A stretch of 64,000 bases of DNA from Candidatus Nitrosopumilus limneticus. Lineage in GTDB: Archaea > Thermoproteota > Nitrososphaeria > Nitrososphaerales > Nitrosopumilaceae. The stretch covers positions 25,810 through 89,809 of the forward strand of contig JAHCGZ010000006.1 of the NCBI GenBank assembly GCA_022117465.1. Reading direction: 5' to 3'. A program made the translations under genes and the position numbers. Below are positions 45,773 to 55,607 of the stretch, piece after piece; the first letter of the stretch is position 1; each line of letters starts with the position of its first letter. A model generated the notes under the pieces. That model was given only the letters and a program-made list of their open reading frames with translations. It was not told the origin of the DNA and did not search any database.

Positions 45773-47389
45773 TTATCCCATCATGCCGCCGCCACCTGGA
45801 CCACCAGATATGGCAATTACATCATCAATTCTAAGAATCATACATGCTGCTTCAGTTGCAGATTTTATTATCTGCTCTTTAACTGCAACTGGTTCTAAGA
45901 CATTAATTGCCATCATATCAGCAACTTTTGTATTTTTTGCATCAATACCAGTCCATTTTAGACCTTGGCTTTGTTTTGATCTTAAAGTAGCCATTGTATC
46001 AATTGGATCCATACCTGCATTTTCTGCAATAGTTAATGGAATTATCTCTAATGCTTCTGCATATTTTTTAATTGCAAGTTGTTCTCTACCACTAAAATTA
46101 TCAGCCCATTCTTTGAGTTGAGATGCTGCAAAGGCTTCTGGAGCTCCTCCACCTGCAACAATTTCTGGTTTTTCAATTACATCTTTTACTACCATAAGTG
46201 AATCATGAATAGAACGATCAACTTCATCTATTACTCTTTGAGTTCCTCCACGAATTAACAATGTAACAGATTGTGGATGTTTACAGCCTTCAATGAATAC
46301 CCATTTATCAGATTCAACTTTCTTTTGATGTGCCAACTCAGCAAGACCAAGATCTTTTTCAGATAAATCATCTAAATTATTAATCACACGACCATCTGTA
46401 GCTTTAGAAAGTTTAATCATGTCACTTTCTTTGACACGACGAATTGCCATGATTCCATATTTTGCTAAATAATGTTGAGCAATATCATCAATTCCTTTTT
46501 GACAAATCAAAACATTAGCACCAACATCATGTAATTTGTTAACCATTGTTTTGAGCATTCTATTTTCTTCTTCTAAGAACATTTGCATTTGAGTTGGATC
46601 AGTAATTCTAATCTCTGCACTCATTTCTGTTTTTTCAATTTCCAATGCAGAATTAATTAATGCAATTTTTGCTTTTTCGATTCTAGTAGGCATTCCACTA
46701 TGAACTATTTCTTTATCCAAAACAATTCCTTTTATAATTTGAGTATCTTCAATTGAACCACCTGGTTTCTTTTCAACTTTAATATTTTCTAAATCAACAG
46801 AGTACTTATCCCCTTTTTTTGTTGCAATACTAAGAACTGCATCAACTACAAGTTTGGATAAATTAGCACTGTCATCAGAAATTAATTTAGATTGCATGCT
46901 TGTTGAAGCAATTTTTAAAAGTGTTGCTCTATCATCTGGTTGAATTTTTTGAGCTATTTGAGAATAGATTTCTAAAGTTTTTTCAGCTGCTGCTTGAAAG
47001 CCTTCAATAATAGTTGAAGAATGAACATCTTTTTTCAAAAGATCTTCGGCTCTTGCCAATAATGTACCTGCAAAAACTACAGAAGAAGTTGTTCCATCAC
47101 CTACTTCATTGTCTACAGTTTTGGAAATCTCAACAATCATTTTTGCTGCTGGGTGTTGGACATCAATTTCTTTTAAAATTGTAGCGCCATCGTTTGTAAT
47201 TGTAACGTCACCTAATGAGTCAACGAGCATTTTATCCAGACCACGTGGTCCAAGACTACTTTTAACTAATTCTGCAACTAGTTTTGCTGCTGCAATATTG
47301 TTGTGTTGTGCATCCTTACCTTTTGTTTGTAATGCACTTTCCTTGAGAACTAGTACTGGTCCATTTGGGCCTTGTTGAATTGATGCCAT
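45773..47389 (-). CDS. Thermosome subunit (group II chaperonin)
   Basis: A 538-aa ATP-driven folding chaperone. Motifs include [55 protein letters not shown] with the ATPase Asp, [17 protein letters not shown] VAGGGAPE and the C-terminal Gly/Met tail [10 protein letters not shown]. Thaumarchaea usually have two or more paralogous subunits; only one is in this window. Monocistronic. Confidence 0.96.
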   Translation of the reverse strand: MASIQQGPNGPVLVLKESALQTKGKDAQHNNIAAAKLVAELVKSSLGPRGLDKMLVDSLGDVTITNDGATILKEIDVQHPAAKMIVEISKTVDNEVGDGTTSSVVFAGTLLARAEDLLKKDVHSSTIIEGFQAAAEKTLEIYSQIAQKIQPDDRATLLKIASTSMQSKLISDDSANLSKLVVDAVLSIATKKGDKYSVDLENIKVEKKPGGSIEDTQIIKGIVLDKEIVHSGMPTRIEKAKIALINSALEIEKTEMSAEIRITDPTQMQMFLEEENRMLKTMVNKLHDVGANVLICQKGIDDIAQHYLAKYGIMAIRRVKESDMIKLSKATDGRVINNLDDLSEKDLGLAELAHQKKVESDKWVFIEGCKHPQSVTLLIRGGTQRVIDEVDRSIHDSLMVVKDVIEKPEIVAGGGAPEAFAASQLKEWADNFSGREQLAIKKYAEALEIIPLTIAENAGMDPIDTMATLRSKQSQGLKWTGIDAKNTKVADMMAINVLEPVAVKEQIIKSATEAACMILRIDDVIAISGGPGGGGMMG

Positions 47390-47433
47390 TTAGATTCATT
47401 ATCGATACTCAAAATCCCTCTTTTTAACATTGC

Positions 47434-49197
47434 CTAATTGATTGGTGAAATGTAAGATCGATTTTTTACATCAACAATCCCCCCTGAAAGAATTCTTACA
47501 GAAGGTAATGCTAGAAAAGGCAAGAATAGAGGGATCAAGTGAGGTCTGCTGAATTTACATCCTAAATCCACAATACAATTATTGATCTTTTCAAAATTAG
47601 ATGAAACAGTTTCAAAAGAATCAGTTGAAACAATTCCGCCAAATTGTAATGGCAATGAAGCAAGAATTTTTCCAGACTTGACAGCAACCAAACCACCTTG
47701 ATTTTTAATTAAATGATTTGACGCAAATGCCATATCAGAATCATTTGAACCTAGTACGATCAAATCATTTTCATGAAAACTCCAAGTTGACGCAAATGCT
47801 CCAATTTCAGCACCAAAATTTTCAAGAAAACCAATAGAATGTTTACCTGTGCCATGAATTCTATCAAATGCAGCAATTTTCCAAACATCATCATCTAAAG
47901 ATGCAAAAACATGACCATCTTTAGAATGAAGTTCTGATGTTCCCAATTTAGTAATTATTTCATTTTGCATAAAAATTGTATTAGCTACCACATGATCTTT
48001 TTTGGATTTAATTAGAAAATCATTTTTAGAAAATTTTGTTAACTTGACAGTTTTTTTAATCCACGGAGAAATTACATTTTTTCTTATACGAGCCACAAAA
48101 GAACCATTTGAAACAACAAGCTTGCCTCCAACAAAAACATGTTTAGGTTTAAATGATTTTAAATTATCAAAAACTAAGATGTCAGCTAATTTTCCAGGTG
48201 CAATACCACCAAGATCTTTTCCCATATTATAATAATCAAAATTATTCTTTGATGCCATTGTAACTGCATCGATTGGATCTAAACCAAGTTTAATGGACTC
48301 ACGTATACAATGATCAATGTGACCAAATTTAGAAATATCTAATGGATCAAGACCATCAGAACAAAACATCAATCGATTAAGATATGTTCCATTTGATAAA
48401 ACACGTGGAATAATTTCTTTTAAATCACGACGTATGGAACCTTCTCTAATCATTATCCACATTCCTAGACGCAATCTTTCTAACACTTGATCAAAATTAA
48501 TTGGTTCATGACATGAGAGAATTCCAGAAGAGACATATGCATTAAGTTTTTTATCACTTGCACCTGCAGTATGTCCATTAATTATACAATCACATTCTAA
48601 CATTGTTGAAAGTGATTTCATTGTTTTTGGTTCACGTAAAATTACTTTAGTCCATGAAAAAACTTCTCCCATTCCAATTACATGAGGATGTTTTATTGCA
48701 GTTTTTTCTTGTGTTGCACTCAATGATTTACTATTACTAAATTTTGCATCTACAGGAAGTCCTCCAGGAACTGTTTGAAATATTCTAATTGGTAAATCTT
48801 CTCCCAGTCTAAGAAATTCTTTAAAACCTTTGTAACCTCCCACACTAACTATATCAATTGGATCTGAAAAAAGAGATGTTACACCACAAAGAAGAGCTTG
48901 TTTTGCAAATTCAGAGGGTAACACAAACTGATCAATGTGTAAATGAGGATCTGCAAATCCTGGACTGACAAATTCATTATGAATATCAATAACTTTTGTT
49001 TTTGGTCCTATTGTGTGAGTTGCATCAAGACCAACGTATGCAATACGATCATTAATTATTGCGATCTGAGTTTTAGGAATAATTTCTCTAGTGTAAACTG
49101 ATAGTAAGTTACAATTTGTTAATACAAGATCAGCTTTTTTTTCACCTAGTGCAACAGAATTTAAAGAATTAATAGAATTGGCTAGGCTTGAACTCAT
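47434..49197 (-). CDS. ade: Adenine deaminase
   Basis: A 587-aa amidohydrolase converting adenine to hypoxanthine. The metal-binding HxH is in FADPHLHIDQFV, with INGHTAGASD, ILSCHEPINFD and MFCSDGLDPLDI further on, followed by the family's C-terminal domain with SLPLQFGG and FLALPSVRILSGGIVDV. Length matches the Ade2 type. It precedes the ribosomal gene pair on the other strand. Purine salvage fits with guaA and guaB in the same window. Confidence 0.93.
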   Translation of the reverse strand: MSSSLANSINSLNSVALGEKKADLVLTNCNLLSVYTREIIPKTQIAIINDRIAYVGLDATHTIGPKTKVIDIHNEFVSPGFADPHLHIDQFVLPSEFAKQALLCGVTSLFSDPIDIVSVGGYKGFKEFLRLGEDLPIRIFQTVPGGLPVDAKFSNSKSLSATQEKTAIKHPHVIGMGEVFSWTKVILREPKTMKSLSTMLECDCIINGHTAGASDKKLNAYVSSGILSCHEPINFDQVLERLRLGMWIMIREGSIRRDLKEIIPRVLSNGTYLNRLMFCSDGLDPLDISKFGHIDHCIRESIKLGLDPIDAVTMASKNNFDYYNMGKDLGGIAPGKLADILVFDNLKSFKPKHVFVGGKLVVSNGSFVARIRKNVISPWIKKTVKLTKFSKNDFLIKSKKDHVVANTIFMQNEIITKLGTSELHSKDGHVFASLDDDVWKIAAFDRIHGTGKHSIGFLENFGAEIGAFASTWSFHENDLIVLGSNDSDMAFASNHLIKNQGGLVAVKSGKILASLPLQFGGIVSTDSFETVSSNFEKINNCIVDLGCKFSRPHLIPLFLPFLALPSVRILSGGIVDVKNRSYISPIN

Positions 49198-49266
49198 AAC
49201 AATAAATCAAATTTATGACTATTATAGATTCAATGCTTAAATTACGGGTGAAGAGGTTTTTTTGAT

Positions 49267-49548
49267 ATGAACATTCCAAAGGTGATCAGAAAGTATTGTG
49301 CAAAATGTAAAACACATACTGAACAAAAGGTCTCCATTTACAAGGCTGGAAAAAGACGTGGTTCTGCAGCAGGTGAACGTCGTCACGCTGAACGTAAAAG
49401 AGGTTATGGTGGACAAAAATTCCCAAAACTTGCAAAACCAGCCAAAACTACTAAAAAAGTTACTCCACTTATGACATGTACTGTTTGTAAAAAGAAATAC
49501 AATAAAAAAGGTGTTAGAATTAAGAAATTTGAGTTGATAGCAGTATGA
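49267..49548 (+). CDS. rpl44e: 50S ribosomal protein L44e
   Basis: A 93-aa basic protein with the L44e pattern: CAKCKTHTEQKVSIYKAGKR near the N-terminus and CTVCKKKYNKKGVRIKKFEL near the C-terminus form a zinc site. The next gene, rps27e, overlaps its stop by 4 bases, the usual archaeal pairing. Confidence 0.97.
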   Translation: MNIPKVIRKYCAKCKTHTEQKVSIYKAGKRRGSAAGERRHAERKRGYGGQKFPKLAKPAKTTKKVTPLMTCTVCKKKYNKKGVRIKKFELIAV

Positions 49549-49742
49549 AAAAAGATCACATCGAAATTCCAAAGCCCTCAAGCAAGTTTCAAAAGGTTAA
49601 TTGTGCAGAATGTGGTGAATTACAAGTAGTATATTCTCACGCATCAACAGTAGTTGCATGTAATTCTTGTGGCAATACCATTTCAGAGCCAACAGGTTCT
49701 AGAGCAAAAATAAACGGCAAAGTATCAGGTAGTGCCGAGTAA
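49545..49742 (+). CDS. rps27e: 30S ribosomal protein S27e
   Basis: A 65-aa zinc-ribbon ribosomal protein with FQKVNCAECGELQVVYSHAS and VVACNSCGNTISEPTGSRAK, the four zinc cysteines in two CxxC pairs. Directly coupled to L44e. Its 3' end overlaps the convergent cobY gene by 18 bases. Confidence 0.97.
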   Translation: MKKDHIEIPKPSSKFQKVNCAECGELQVVYSHASTVVACNSCGNTISEPTGSRAKINGKVSGSAE

Positions 49743-50309
49743 TTCATAATCCTGTTTTGTGTTTAAATTAAATGCAATCCGTTTATCATCAATAATGATA
49801 TAATTTTCATCTAAATTATTAGATGAATTAATTTTATTTGCATTAATTAAAGAAATTCCAGTGTAATTACATATTTGATTATTATATTTTATAGAATAAT
49901 CAGATTCTAATCCAAGTTTAGTTAAAAATTTGTTAGTGACAAGTATGCTTGTCCAAGTTTTATTAGGATCATAATATTTAACAATATTTTGTATAATTTC
50001 ATCGTCTAATAATGGTAAATCACCTGAAGTAACTAAAACAGAATTATTTATAGATTGAAGTACCAAAGTTAAATCTTCAACATACCCAATTCCACTAGTA
50101 TCAAAAATTTCAATATTATTTTGTTGAAGTAATTTTTTTGTATTTGGAGAATTAGAACTAGTTAATGCTATAATATTTGAAAAACAATTTGAATCTTTTA
50201 ATGAATCAATTACATGAAGAATAATTGGTTTTTTATATTTGAGTAATAATTTTTCATTATCTAAATTCATACGTGTACCTTTACCACCAGCCATCACTAA
50301 ACCAATCAT
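49725..50309 (-). CDS. cobY: Adenosylcobinamide-phosphate guanylyltransferase, archaeal type
   Basis: A 194-aa nucleotidyltransferase with GLVMAGGKGTRMNLDNEKLL at the N-terminus and LVTSGDLPLLDDEIIQNIV, the metal-binding Asp region. In archaea this MobA-like enzyme replaces bacterial CobU in activating adenosylcobinamide phosphate with GTP. The position, overlapping cobS by 4 bases at the end of a cob operon, supports the call strongly. Last gene of the operon. Confidence 0.88.
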   Translation of the reverse strand: MIGLVMAGGKGTRMNLDNEKLLLKYKKPIILHVIDSLKDSNCFSNIIALTSSNSPNTKKLLQQNNIEIFDTSGIGYVEDLTLVLQSINNSVLVTSGDLPLLDDEIIQNIVKYYDPNKTWTSILVTNKFLTKLGLESDYSIKYNNQICNYTGISLINANKINSSNNLDENYIIIDDKRIAFNLNTKQDYELLGTT

Positions 50310-51031
50310 AGTGATACAAATACCATTAACGATGCTAAGCGAGTCAATTCATTAGTCGAGCCAAGTACATCGCCTGTAATTCCACCAAAATTACGATTAG
50401 ATATTACTAAAATTATCAATGTTACAAGAAAGGTTACACCAAGCATTGCAAGTCCAGTAGTTTCACCAAGTAAAGCAACAGGAATTATCATAATTACAAA
50501 TGCTGCAAACAATTTTTTCTTATCTTTCATAATTTTCATAAAAGGAGAATTTGAGCCTATTGATGCTGAGTTTCCTAAACTTGCCAATAAAACCATTGAA
50601 AATTTTGCTAAAATTTCACTAATCAGAATTGCCTTAAACAAATCAAAACCATTTGTAAGTGAAATTGTAACAACTAGCCCAATGAGGTATAGAACAATTG
50701 CAACTACTCCTGCAGATCCTGTAGAAAGATCTTTCATTGCATTAAGTTTTTTCTCCTTACTACCTTTTACCATAAGACCATCAGCAAAATCAGCTAGACC
50801 ATCAGCATGATGAATTCCAGTAATTATTACAATTGATGTAACTACAAGAAAACTAACTATTATTGGATCCAAAAGAAAAGATAAACCAAAACCAAATGAA
50901 CCTACTAAAATTCCCAGTACAATTCCAACTAGAGGAAATAGATACATGTGTTTTGCAATATCATCTAATGTAGAATTTGATGTTGGTAAAATTGTTAAAA
51001 AAGAAAAAACCGAACCAATTTCTTTAAACAT
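50306..51031 (-). CDS. cobS: Adenosylcobinamide-GDP ribazoletransferase
   Basis: Integral membrane enzyme of about 241 aa that joins the lower-ligand nucleotide to adenosylcobinamide-GDP, the last assembly step of cobalamin. The family signature is TGIHHADGLADFADGLMVKG, followed by several membrane helices and the closing GGITGDVLGSTNEL. Start MFKEIGSVFSFL (51031) is preferred over an in-frame ATG at 51046. It overlaps cbiB. Confidence 0.93.
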   Translation of the reverse strand: MFKEIGSVFSFLTILPTSNSTLDDIAKHMYLFPLVGIVLGILVGSFGFGLSFLLDPIIVSFLVVTSIVIITGIHHADGLADFADGLMVKGSKEKKLNAMKDLSTGSAGVVAIVLYLIGLVVTISLTNGFDLFKAILISEILAKFSMVLLASLGNSASIGSNSPFMKIMKDKKKLFAAFVIMIIPVALLGETTGLAMLGVTFLVTLIILVISNRNFGGITGDVLGSTNELTRLASLMVFVSL

Positions 51032-51995
51032 AAAGCCACCATCCAATAAAAGATAAAATTAAAATTATTGGAATTACAATAATCCCAAAGAAAAGAATTG
51101 ATGTTAATTTCATTATCTTAATTGCAGATATGACATGGTGTTTTGTGAGTATGATTTCACCATCACCTAATTTGTAATGATTTATTTTTTCAAATTTTGT
51201 TTCTAAAGCACCAGCTAATGCTGCCATTGGATATCCAGCATTAGGACTTTCAGTTGTTTTACCATCTCGTATCATTACTTTGTAAGAATTTTTCCAATTG
51301 TTTTGCAAAATAGCTGCAGAAATAATCATGATTAATCCTGTAATTCGTGATGGAATATAATTTATGATTGTATCACAAGTAGCAGTAAACCAACCTAAAT
51401 TTTTAAAAATATCATTTTTGTATCCAATCATTGAATCTGCTGTATTGATAACTCTATACACAAAAGCTCCCCATAAACCAAAAAAAGCATAATAAAACAT
51501 TGGACCAGTTATGCCATCAACAGTATTCTCACTGATGCTTTCTAGCACGCCTGAAAGTACATGGTTTTTGTCCAAATTGGTGGTTTTTCGCTTTACAATC
51601 ATAGATAGATAATTTCTTGCCATATCCAAGTTATTGTTCTCTAAAGATTCCAATACGCTAGTTGCATGTTTTTCCATACCACGAATAGCAATAGTTGTCT
51701 TTAGTAACAATGCTCCAATAAATACAGATACAATTAATGAAATATAATCAATAGAGATTAAAGATATACCAAAATTAAGACTTGATAATAATAAAATAAC
51801 AATACTAGAGATAATTATTATAAGTAAAACTCCGCCAACTTTTTCAAATGTTGGATTTTGATGTTTTGCAAGAGGAGTAAATTTTGCAATTAATGCCCCT
51901 ATCCAAGCAGTTGGATGATAGCGATTTTTTGGATCTCCAAATGTTAAATCAATTAAAATTGCAAAACCAATAATAGATATAGATTCAAGAATCAT
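51024..51995 (-). CDS. cbiB: Adenosylcobinamide-phosphate synthase
   Basis: A 323-aa membrane protein that attaches aminopropanol phosphate to cobyric acid. Visible signatures are DLTFGDPKNRYHPTAWIGAL near the N-terminus, SENTVDGITGPMFYYAFFG in the middle and RDGKTTESPNAGYPMAALAG in the second half. It takes the decarboxylated threonine phosphate from CobD and is tightly coupled to the cobQ-like gene and cobS. Confidence 0.94.
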   Translation of the reverse strand: MILESISIIGFAILIDLTFGDPKNRYHPTAWIGALIAKFTPLAKHQNPTFEKVGGVLLIIIISSIVILLLSSLNFGISLISIDYISLIVSVFIGALLLKTTIAIRGMEKHATSVLESLENNNLDMARNYLSMIVKRKTTNLDKNHVLSGVLESISENTVDGITGPMFYYAFFGLWGAFVYRVINTADSMIGYKNDIFKNLGWFTATCDTIINYIPSRITGLIMIISAAILQNNWKNSYKVMIRDGKTTESPNAGYPMAALAGALETKFEKINHYKLGDGEIILTKHHVISAIKIMKLTSILFFGIIVIPIILILSFIGWWLYV

Positions 51996-52831
51996 TGTAA
52001 CATTTTCTCAATTGAATTAATATTCATATTGGATTTAACAATTTTTGATAATTTATCTAATTCATTATCAATTTTTAAAATATTTTTTTTATTAAAAATC
52101 ATATTTTTAGGTTTTGCATTAAGGGAATCCTCCTCAGGTAAATTTAATGACATTAATGGAATAATTCCAATAGTTGGAATTTTTGTAATATTTTGTAATT
52201 TTTTAAATCCAGGTTTTAACACTTCAATATCACCACGAAATTTATTAAAAATAAATCCCTTGACAAGTTGTTGATATTTTTTATCAATTAAATTCATAGT
52301 TCCAACTAAACTTGCAAAAGATCCTCCTTTATCAATATCAGTTACTAGCAAAACATTTGCATTTGCTTTTTTTGCAATTTTCATATTTGCAATATCATAT
52401 TTCTGTAAATTAATTTCTGCAGGAGAACCTGCACCTTCTATAATCACCAAATCAAAATTTTTCTGTAAAGTCTTTAGTGATTTTGTGGCTATTTTCATAC
52501 CTTCGACGTTTACAAATTTTTTATAATATTCTTGAGCATGCATTTTTTTAAAGCGTTTACCATTCAAGTATACAATACTAGAATAATTTCCAACAGGTTT
52601 AAGCAAAATTGGATTCAAATCAGGTGTGATGTAACAGCGTGCACCAAAGGCTTGAATTGCCTGAGCACGAGAAATTTCAAAATCAGGTGTGATGTAAGAA
52701 AAATTAGACATATTTTGAGATTTGAATGGAGCAACGGTATAACCCTTATCTGAAAAAATTCTACACAAGGCAGCAACGAGTGTTGTTTTACCAGCACCAG
52801 AAGAAGTTCCCTGAATCATTAATGATTTCAT
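51992..52831 (-). CDS. cobQ: Cobyric acid synthase-like protein lacking the glutaminase domain
   Basis: A 279-aa protein matching only the N-terminal ATP-dependent half of CobQ/CbiP: Walker A GTSSGAGKTTLVAALC, PFKSQNMSNFSYIT, ISRAQAIQAFGARC, NPILLKPVGNYSS, EGAGSPAEINL and VTDIDKGGSFASLVGTM. Full CobQ is near 480-500 aa and ends in a glutaminase with nucleophile Cys; here the frame ends naturally in a helix (NINSIEKMLQ) and overlaps the cbiB start, with no glutaminase remnant after it in any frame. It may use free ammonia or a glutaminase in trans. It overlaps cobD by an ATGA. Confidence 0.8.
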   Translation of the reverse strand: MKSLMIQGTSSGAGKTTLVAALCRIFSDKGYTVAPFKSQNMSNFSYITPDFEISRAQAIQAFGARCYITPDLNPILLKPVGNYSSIVYLNGKRFKKMHAQEYYKKFVNVEGMKIATKSLKTLQKNFDLVIIEGAGSPAEINLQKYDIANMKIAKKANANVLLVTDIDKGGSFASLVGTMNLIDKKYQQLVKGFIFNKFRGDIEVLKPGFKKLQNITKIPTIGIIPLMSLNLPEEDSLNAKPKNMIFNKKNILKIDNELDKLSKIVKSNMNINSIEKMLQ

Positions 52832-53909
52832 TTAATTTTCTCCAAGGCAGTTACTAATTTTATATTATCTTTATGAGATTTTACTGCAATTCTAATATAG
52901 TGATTATCTAATCCTCTAAAATTTTTGCAATCACGAATTAGAATTTTATTTTTTAATAATTTTTCTTGTAATAATGTAGAATCATATTTTGTTTTAATTA
53001 AAATAAAATTAGTAGATGAAGATATACATTCAAATCCATTTAAAATTGAAATACTATCTTGTAAATATTTTAATTCTTTTTTAATTATTAAATTAGATTT
53101 TTGATATGAGAGATATTTTTAATTGCAACATTTGCTGCATCTTGTGCTAATGAATTTACACTCCATGGAATTTTTATTTTTTGTAAAATTTGAATTATAT
53201 CTTTTGAACCACATCCATATCCTATTCTTAATCCAGGTAAACCAAACGATTTTGTTAAAGATCTTAAAATAAAAAGATTATCATATTTTTTTACAAAAGA
53301 TATAACAGATTCGTTAGATTTTGGTACCAATTCAATAAAGCATTCGTCAATAAAGACAATAGTTTTTAATTTTTTTGCTTCAATTATTATAGATAATATT
53401 TTTGTTTTTGATAATAATTCACCTGTAGGATTATTAGGATTACAAAGAAAAATGCAGCCATTTTTTGGAATTTTTGAAATAAATGAATCAATATTTTCAG
53501 ATAAATTTAATGATTTAAAATATGAAATTTTACAGTTACTTAATTTTACAGCAGTTTCGTATTCTTGAAATGTTGGTACATGAATTAACACTTTAGTTGT
53601 TTTAGATAAAAATGCAAAACAAAAATTATAAAGAATTTCAATTGCACCATTTCCAACAATAATATTTGGTTTTGATAAACAAGTATATTTTTCTAAACTA
53701 GAAATTACAGTATCAGAATTTGGATCAGGATAAAATTTAACTTTATCCAAGTTTTGTTTAATTATTAATTTAACAGAAGGAGGAATTCCAAGTGGAGTTA
53801 TGTTAGAACTAAAATCAATTATTTTTTGATCGTTATTTTTTGAAGGGATTTTTCCTCCATGAATTACAGGAGTATGTCTACGAATAGATAATTTTGTTCT
53901 TATTTTCAC
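52828..53909 (-). CDS. cobD: Threonine-phosphate decarboxylase CobD-like (one frame break)
   Basis: PLP enzyme of the HisC/CobD family that makes aminopropanol phosphate for cobamide. It has RRHTPVIHGGKIPSK, IDFSSNITPLGIPPSV, VGNGAIEILYNF, CNPNNPTGELLS, IDECFIEL and the PLP lysine in RSLTKSFGLPGLRIGYG. The frame stops at 53088, but adding one base to the T5 run at 53098-53102 gives KSNLIIKKELKYLQDSISIL and then DCKNFRGLDNHYIRIAV, ending in a TGA that overlaps the cobQ start. Restored length about 360 aa. The INPLG-type N-terminus and context favour CobD over HisC. Confidence 0.88.
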
Positions 53910-53991
53910 AGTTCAAGATAGAATGGGTTGATTTAGTATGTTTTGCTAATCCAAAAACGATTATTAGTTGAAACTTAACTAAATTCTCATT

Positions 53992-55068
53992 ATGGAGAAG
54001 AAAAAAGTTGCAATAATTGGGGTTACAGGTTCAGTAGGTCAAGAATTTGTACTATCATTAGATAATCACCCATGGTTTGAAGTTACTCAGATTGCAGCAT
54101 CAGAACGTTCAGCAGGAAAAAAGTATCTAGATGCAATAAAAGATGCTAGCGGTATTATTGCATGGGATGTAGCTGGAGAAATTCCAGAATATATTAAAAA
54201 TATGACAGTTAAATCAGTAGATCAGTTAGATGTGTCTCAGTTAGATTTAGTATTTTCTGCTGTTGAATCTGTAGCTGCAAGAGACATAGAAACTAAAATG
54301 GCTAAAGATTTACCAGTTATTTCAACTAGTTCTGCTTACAGGTATGAAGAAGATGTACCAATACTAATTCCAGGAATAAATGATGAACAATCTGAATTAT
54401 TAGAAATTCAAAAAAAGAATAGAAACTGGAAGGGATTTGTAGCTCCTTTACCAAATTGTACTACTACAGGTTTAGCAATTACATTAAAACCATTATTTGA
54501 CCAATATGGAGTAAAAAAAGTGATGATGACTTCAATGCAAGCAATATCAGGTGGAGGTAAATCAGGTGTGTCTGCAATGGGAATTACTGATAACATAATT
54601 CCATATATTCCAAAAGAAGAAGGAAAAGTAAAATTAGAAACAAAAAAAATTTTAGGTAAACTAGTAAATGGAAAAATTGTGGATGCAGATATCAAAATTA
54701 GTTGTACTTGTACCAGAGTTCCAGTAATAGATGGGCATACTGAATCAGTTTTTGTAGAAACTGTAAAAGAAATTGATCCACAAATGGCAAAGGAAATGTA
54801 CAATCAAAGTAATAAAACCAGTTCAGTAATTGGATTACCATCAGCTCCAAAAGACTACTATGCATTTCATGATGACCCAACAAGACCACAGCCAAGAATG
54901 GAAAGAACAGTTGGAGACGGAATGACTACAACAATTGGAAGAGTAGAAAAAGAGGAATTGTTTGATAATGGATTAAAATACATGTTATTCTCACATAATA
55001 AAAAAATGGGTTCAGCAAAAGGTGCTGTCTTGTTAGCAGAAATGTTATACAAAAAAAATAAGATTTAA
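53992..55068 (+). CDS. asd: Aspartate-semialdehyde dehydrogenase family protein
   Basis: A 358-aa NADP-dependent acyl-reductase of the archaeal/yeast Asd branch: AIIGVTGSVGQEFVLSLDNH, STSSAYRYEEDVPILIPGIN, APLPNCTTTGLAITLKPLF with catalytic Cys156, and the closing GRVEKEELFDNGLKYMLFSH. It supplies aspartate semialdehyde for threonine, methionine and lysine. In Sulfolobales a close paralogue is malonyl-CoA reductase of the 3HP/4HB cycle, so that activity is a possible alternative. It is divergent from the cob operon. Confidence 0.85.
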   Translation: MEKKKVAIIGVTGSVGQEFVLSLDNHPWFEVTQIAASERSAGKKYLDAIKDASGIIAWDVAGEIPEYIKNMTVKSVDQLDVSQLDLVFSAVESVAARDIETKMAKDLPVISTSSAYRYEEDVPILIPGINDEQSELLEIQKKNRNWKGFVAPLPNCTTTGLAITLKPLFDQYGVKKVMMTSMQAISGGGKSGVSAMGITDNIIPYIPKEEGKVKLETKKILGKLVNGKIVDADIKISCTCTRVPVIDGHTESVFVETVKEIDPQMAKEMYNQSNKTSSVIGLPSAPKDYYAFHDDPTRPQPRMERTVGDGMTTTIGRVEKEELFDNGLKYMLFSHNKKMGSAKGAVLLAEMLYKKNKI

Positions 55069-55139
55069 TTAATTATTTGTAATTTTTACAATAATAACTT
55101 TATAAGAACCAAAAATATTCATCGGTTTGGGTGCTTTAG

Positions 55140-55607
55140 ATGACAAAAGTAGATAATTTAGATTTGCAAATTTTATCAGAATTATCTAATGATGCATCAA
55201 TTTCTGTTCCACAATTATCAAAGAAAATAGATGTAAATTCATCAGTAGTTTATTCAAGAATCAAAAGATTAGTTAAAAGAAAATTAATTGAGCGTTTTAC
55301 CATAGACGTTAATGATGCTGAACTTGGATATGAAGTTAAAGCAATAACAGGAATTAACATTGACACAAAACAACGTGATAATGTGATTGAACAGTTATTC
55401 AAAATTGAAGGTGTCAGAGAGGTTGCAGAAGTTACAGGAAGATTTGACATACTGGTTACAGTGTATTCAAAATCATTAGATCACATGCACAAAATGGTTT
55501 CAGAAAAGATAGGAAGAATTGAAGGGATTCAGTCTTCAGAGTCATTTATTGAGATGAAGTCACGAATGAAAGCAATGCCATATATGCCTTCAAATACTGG
55601 TGACTAG
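55140..55607 (+). CDS. Lrp/AsnC-family transcriptional regulator
   Basis: A 155-aa regulator. The N-terminal winged helix-turn-helix is LDLQILSELSNDASISVPQL followed by SSVVYSRIKRLVKRKLIERF; the C-terminal RAM domain has EVTGRFDILVTVYSKSLDHM, with the usual G-x-x-D turn that binds amino-acid effectors. It lies between asd and heme O synthase, and its TAG stop overlaps the GTG start of ctaB. Target genes are not visible from sequence; an autoregulatory site could lie in the 55069-55139 spacer. Confidence 0.92.
   Translation: MTKVDNLDLQILSELSNDASISVPQLSKKIDVNSSVVYSRIKRLVKRKLIERFTIDVNDAELGYEVKAITGINIDTKQRDNVIEQLFKIEGVREVAEVTGRFDILVTVYSKSLDHMHKMVSEKIGRIEGIQSSESFIEMKSRMKAMPYMPSNTGD

Noticed and set aside
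49237..49581. Minus-strand frame opposite L44e
   Set aside because: Phe/Ser-rich shadow of a Lys-rich ribosomal gene; no independent signal.
52828..53909. Second hisC (histidinol-phosphate aminotransferase)
   Set aside because: The family is shared, but the operon position with cobQ, cbiB, cobS and cobY and the N-terminal HGG/SSNITPLG motif favour CobD; a true hisC is at 27.1-28.1 kb.
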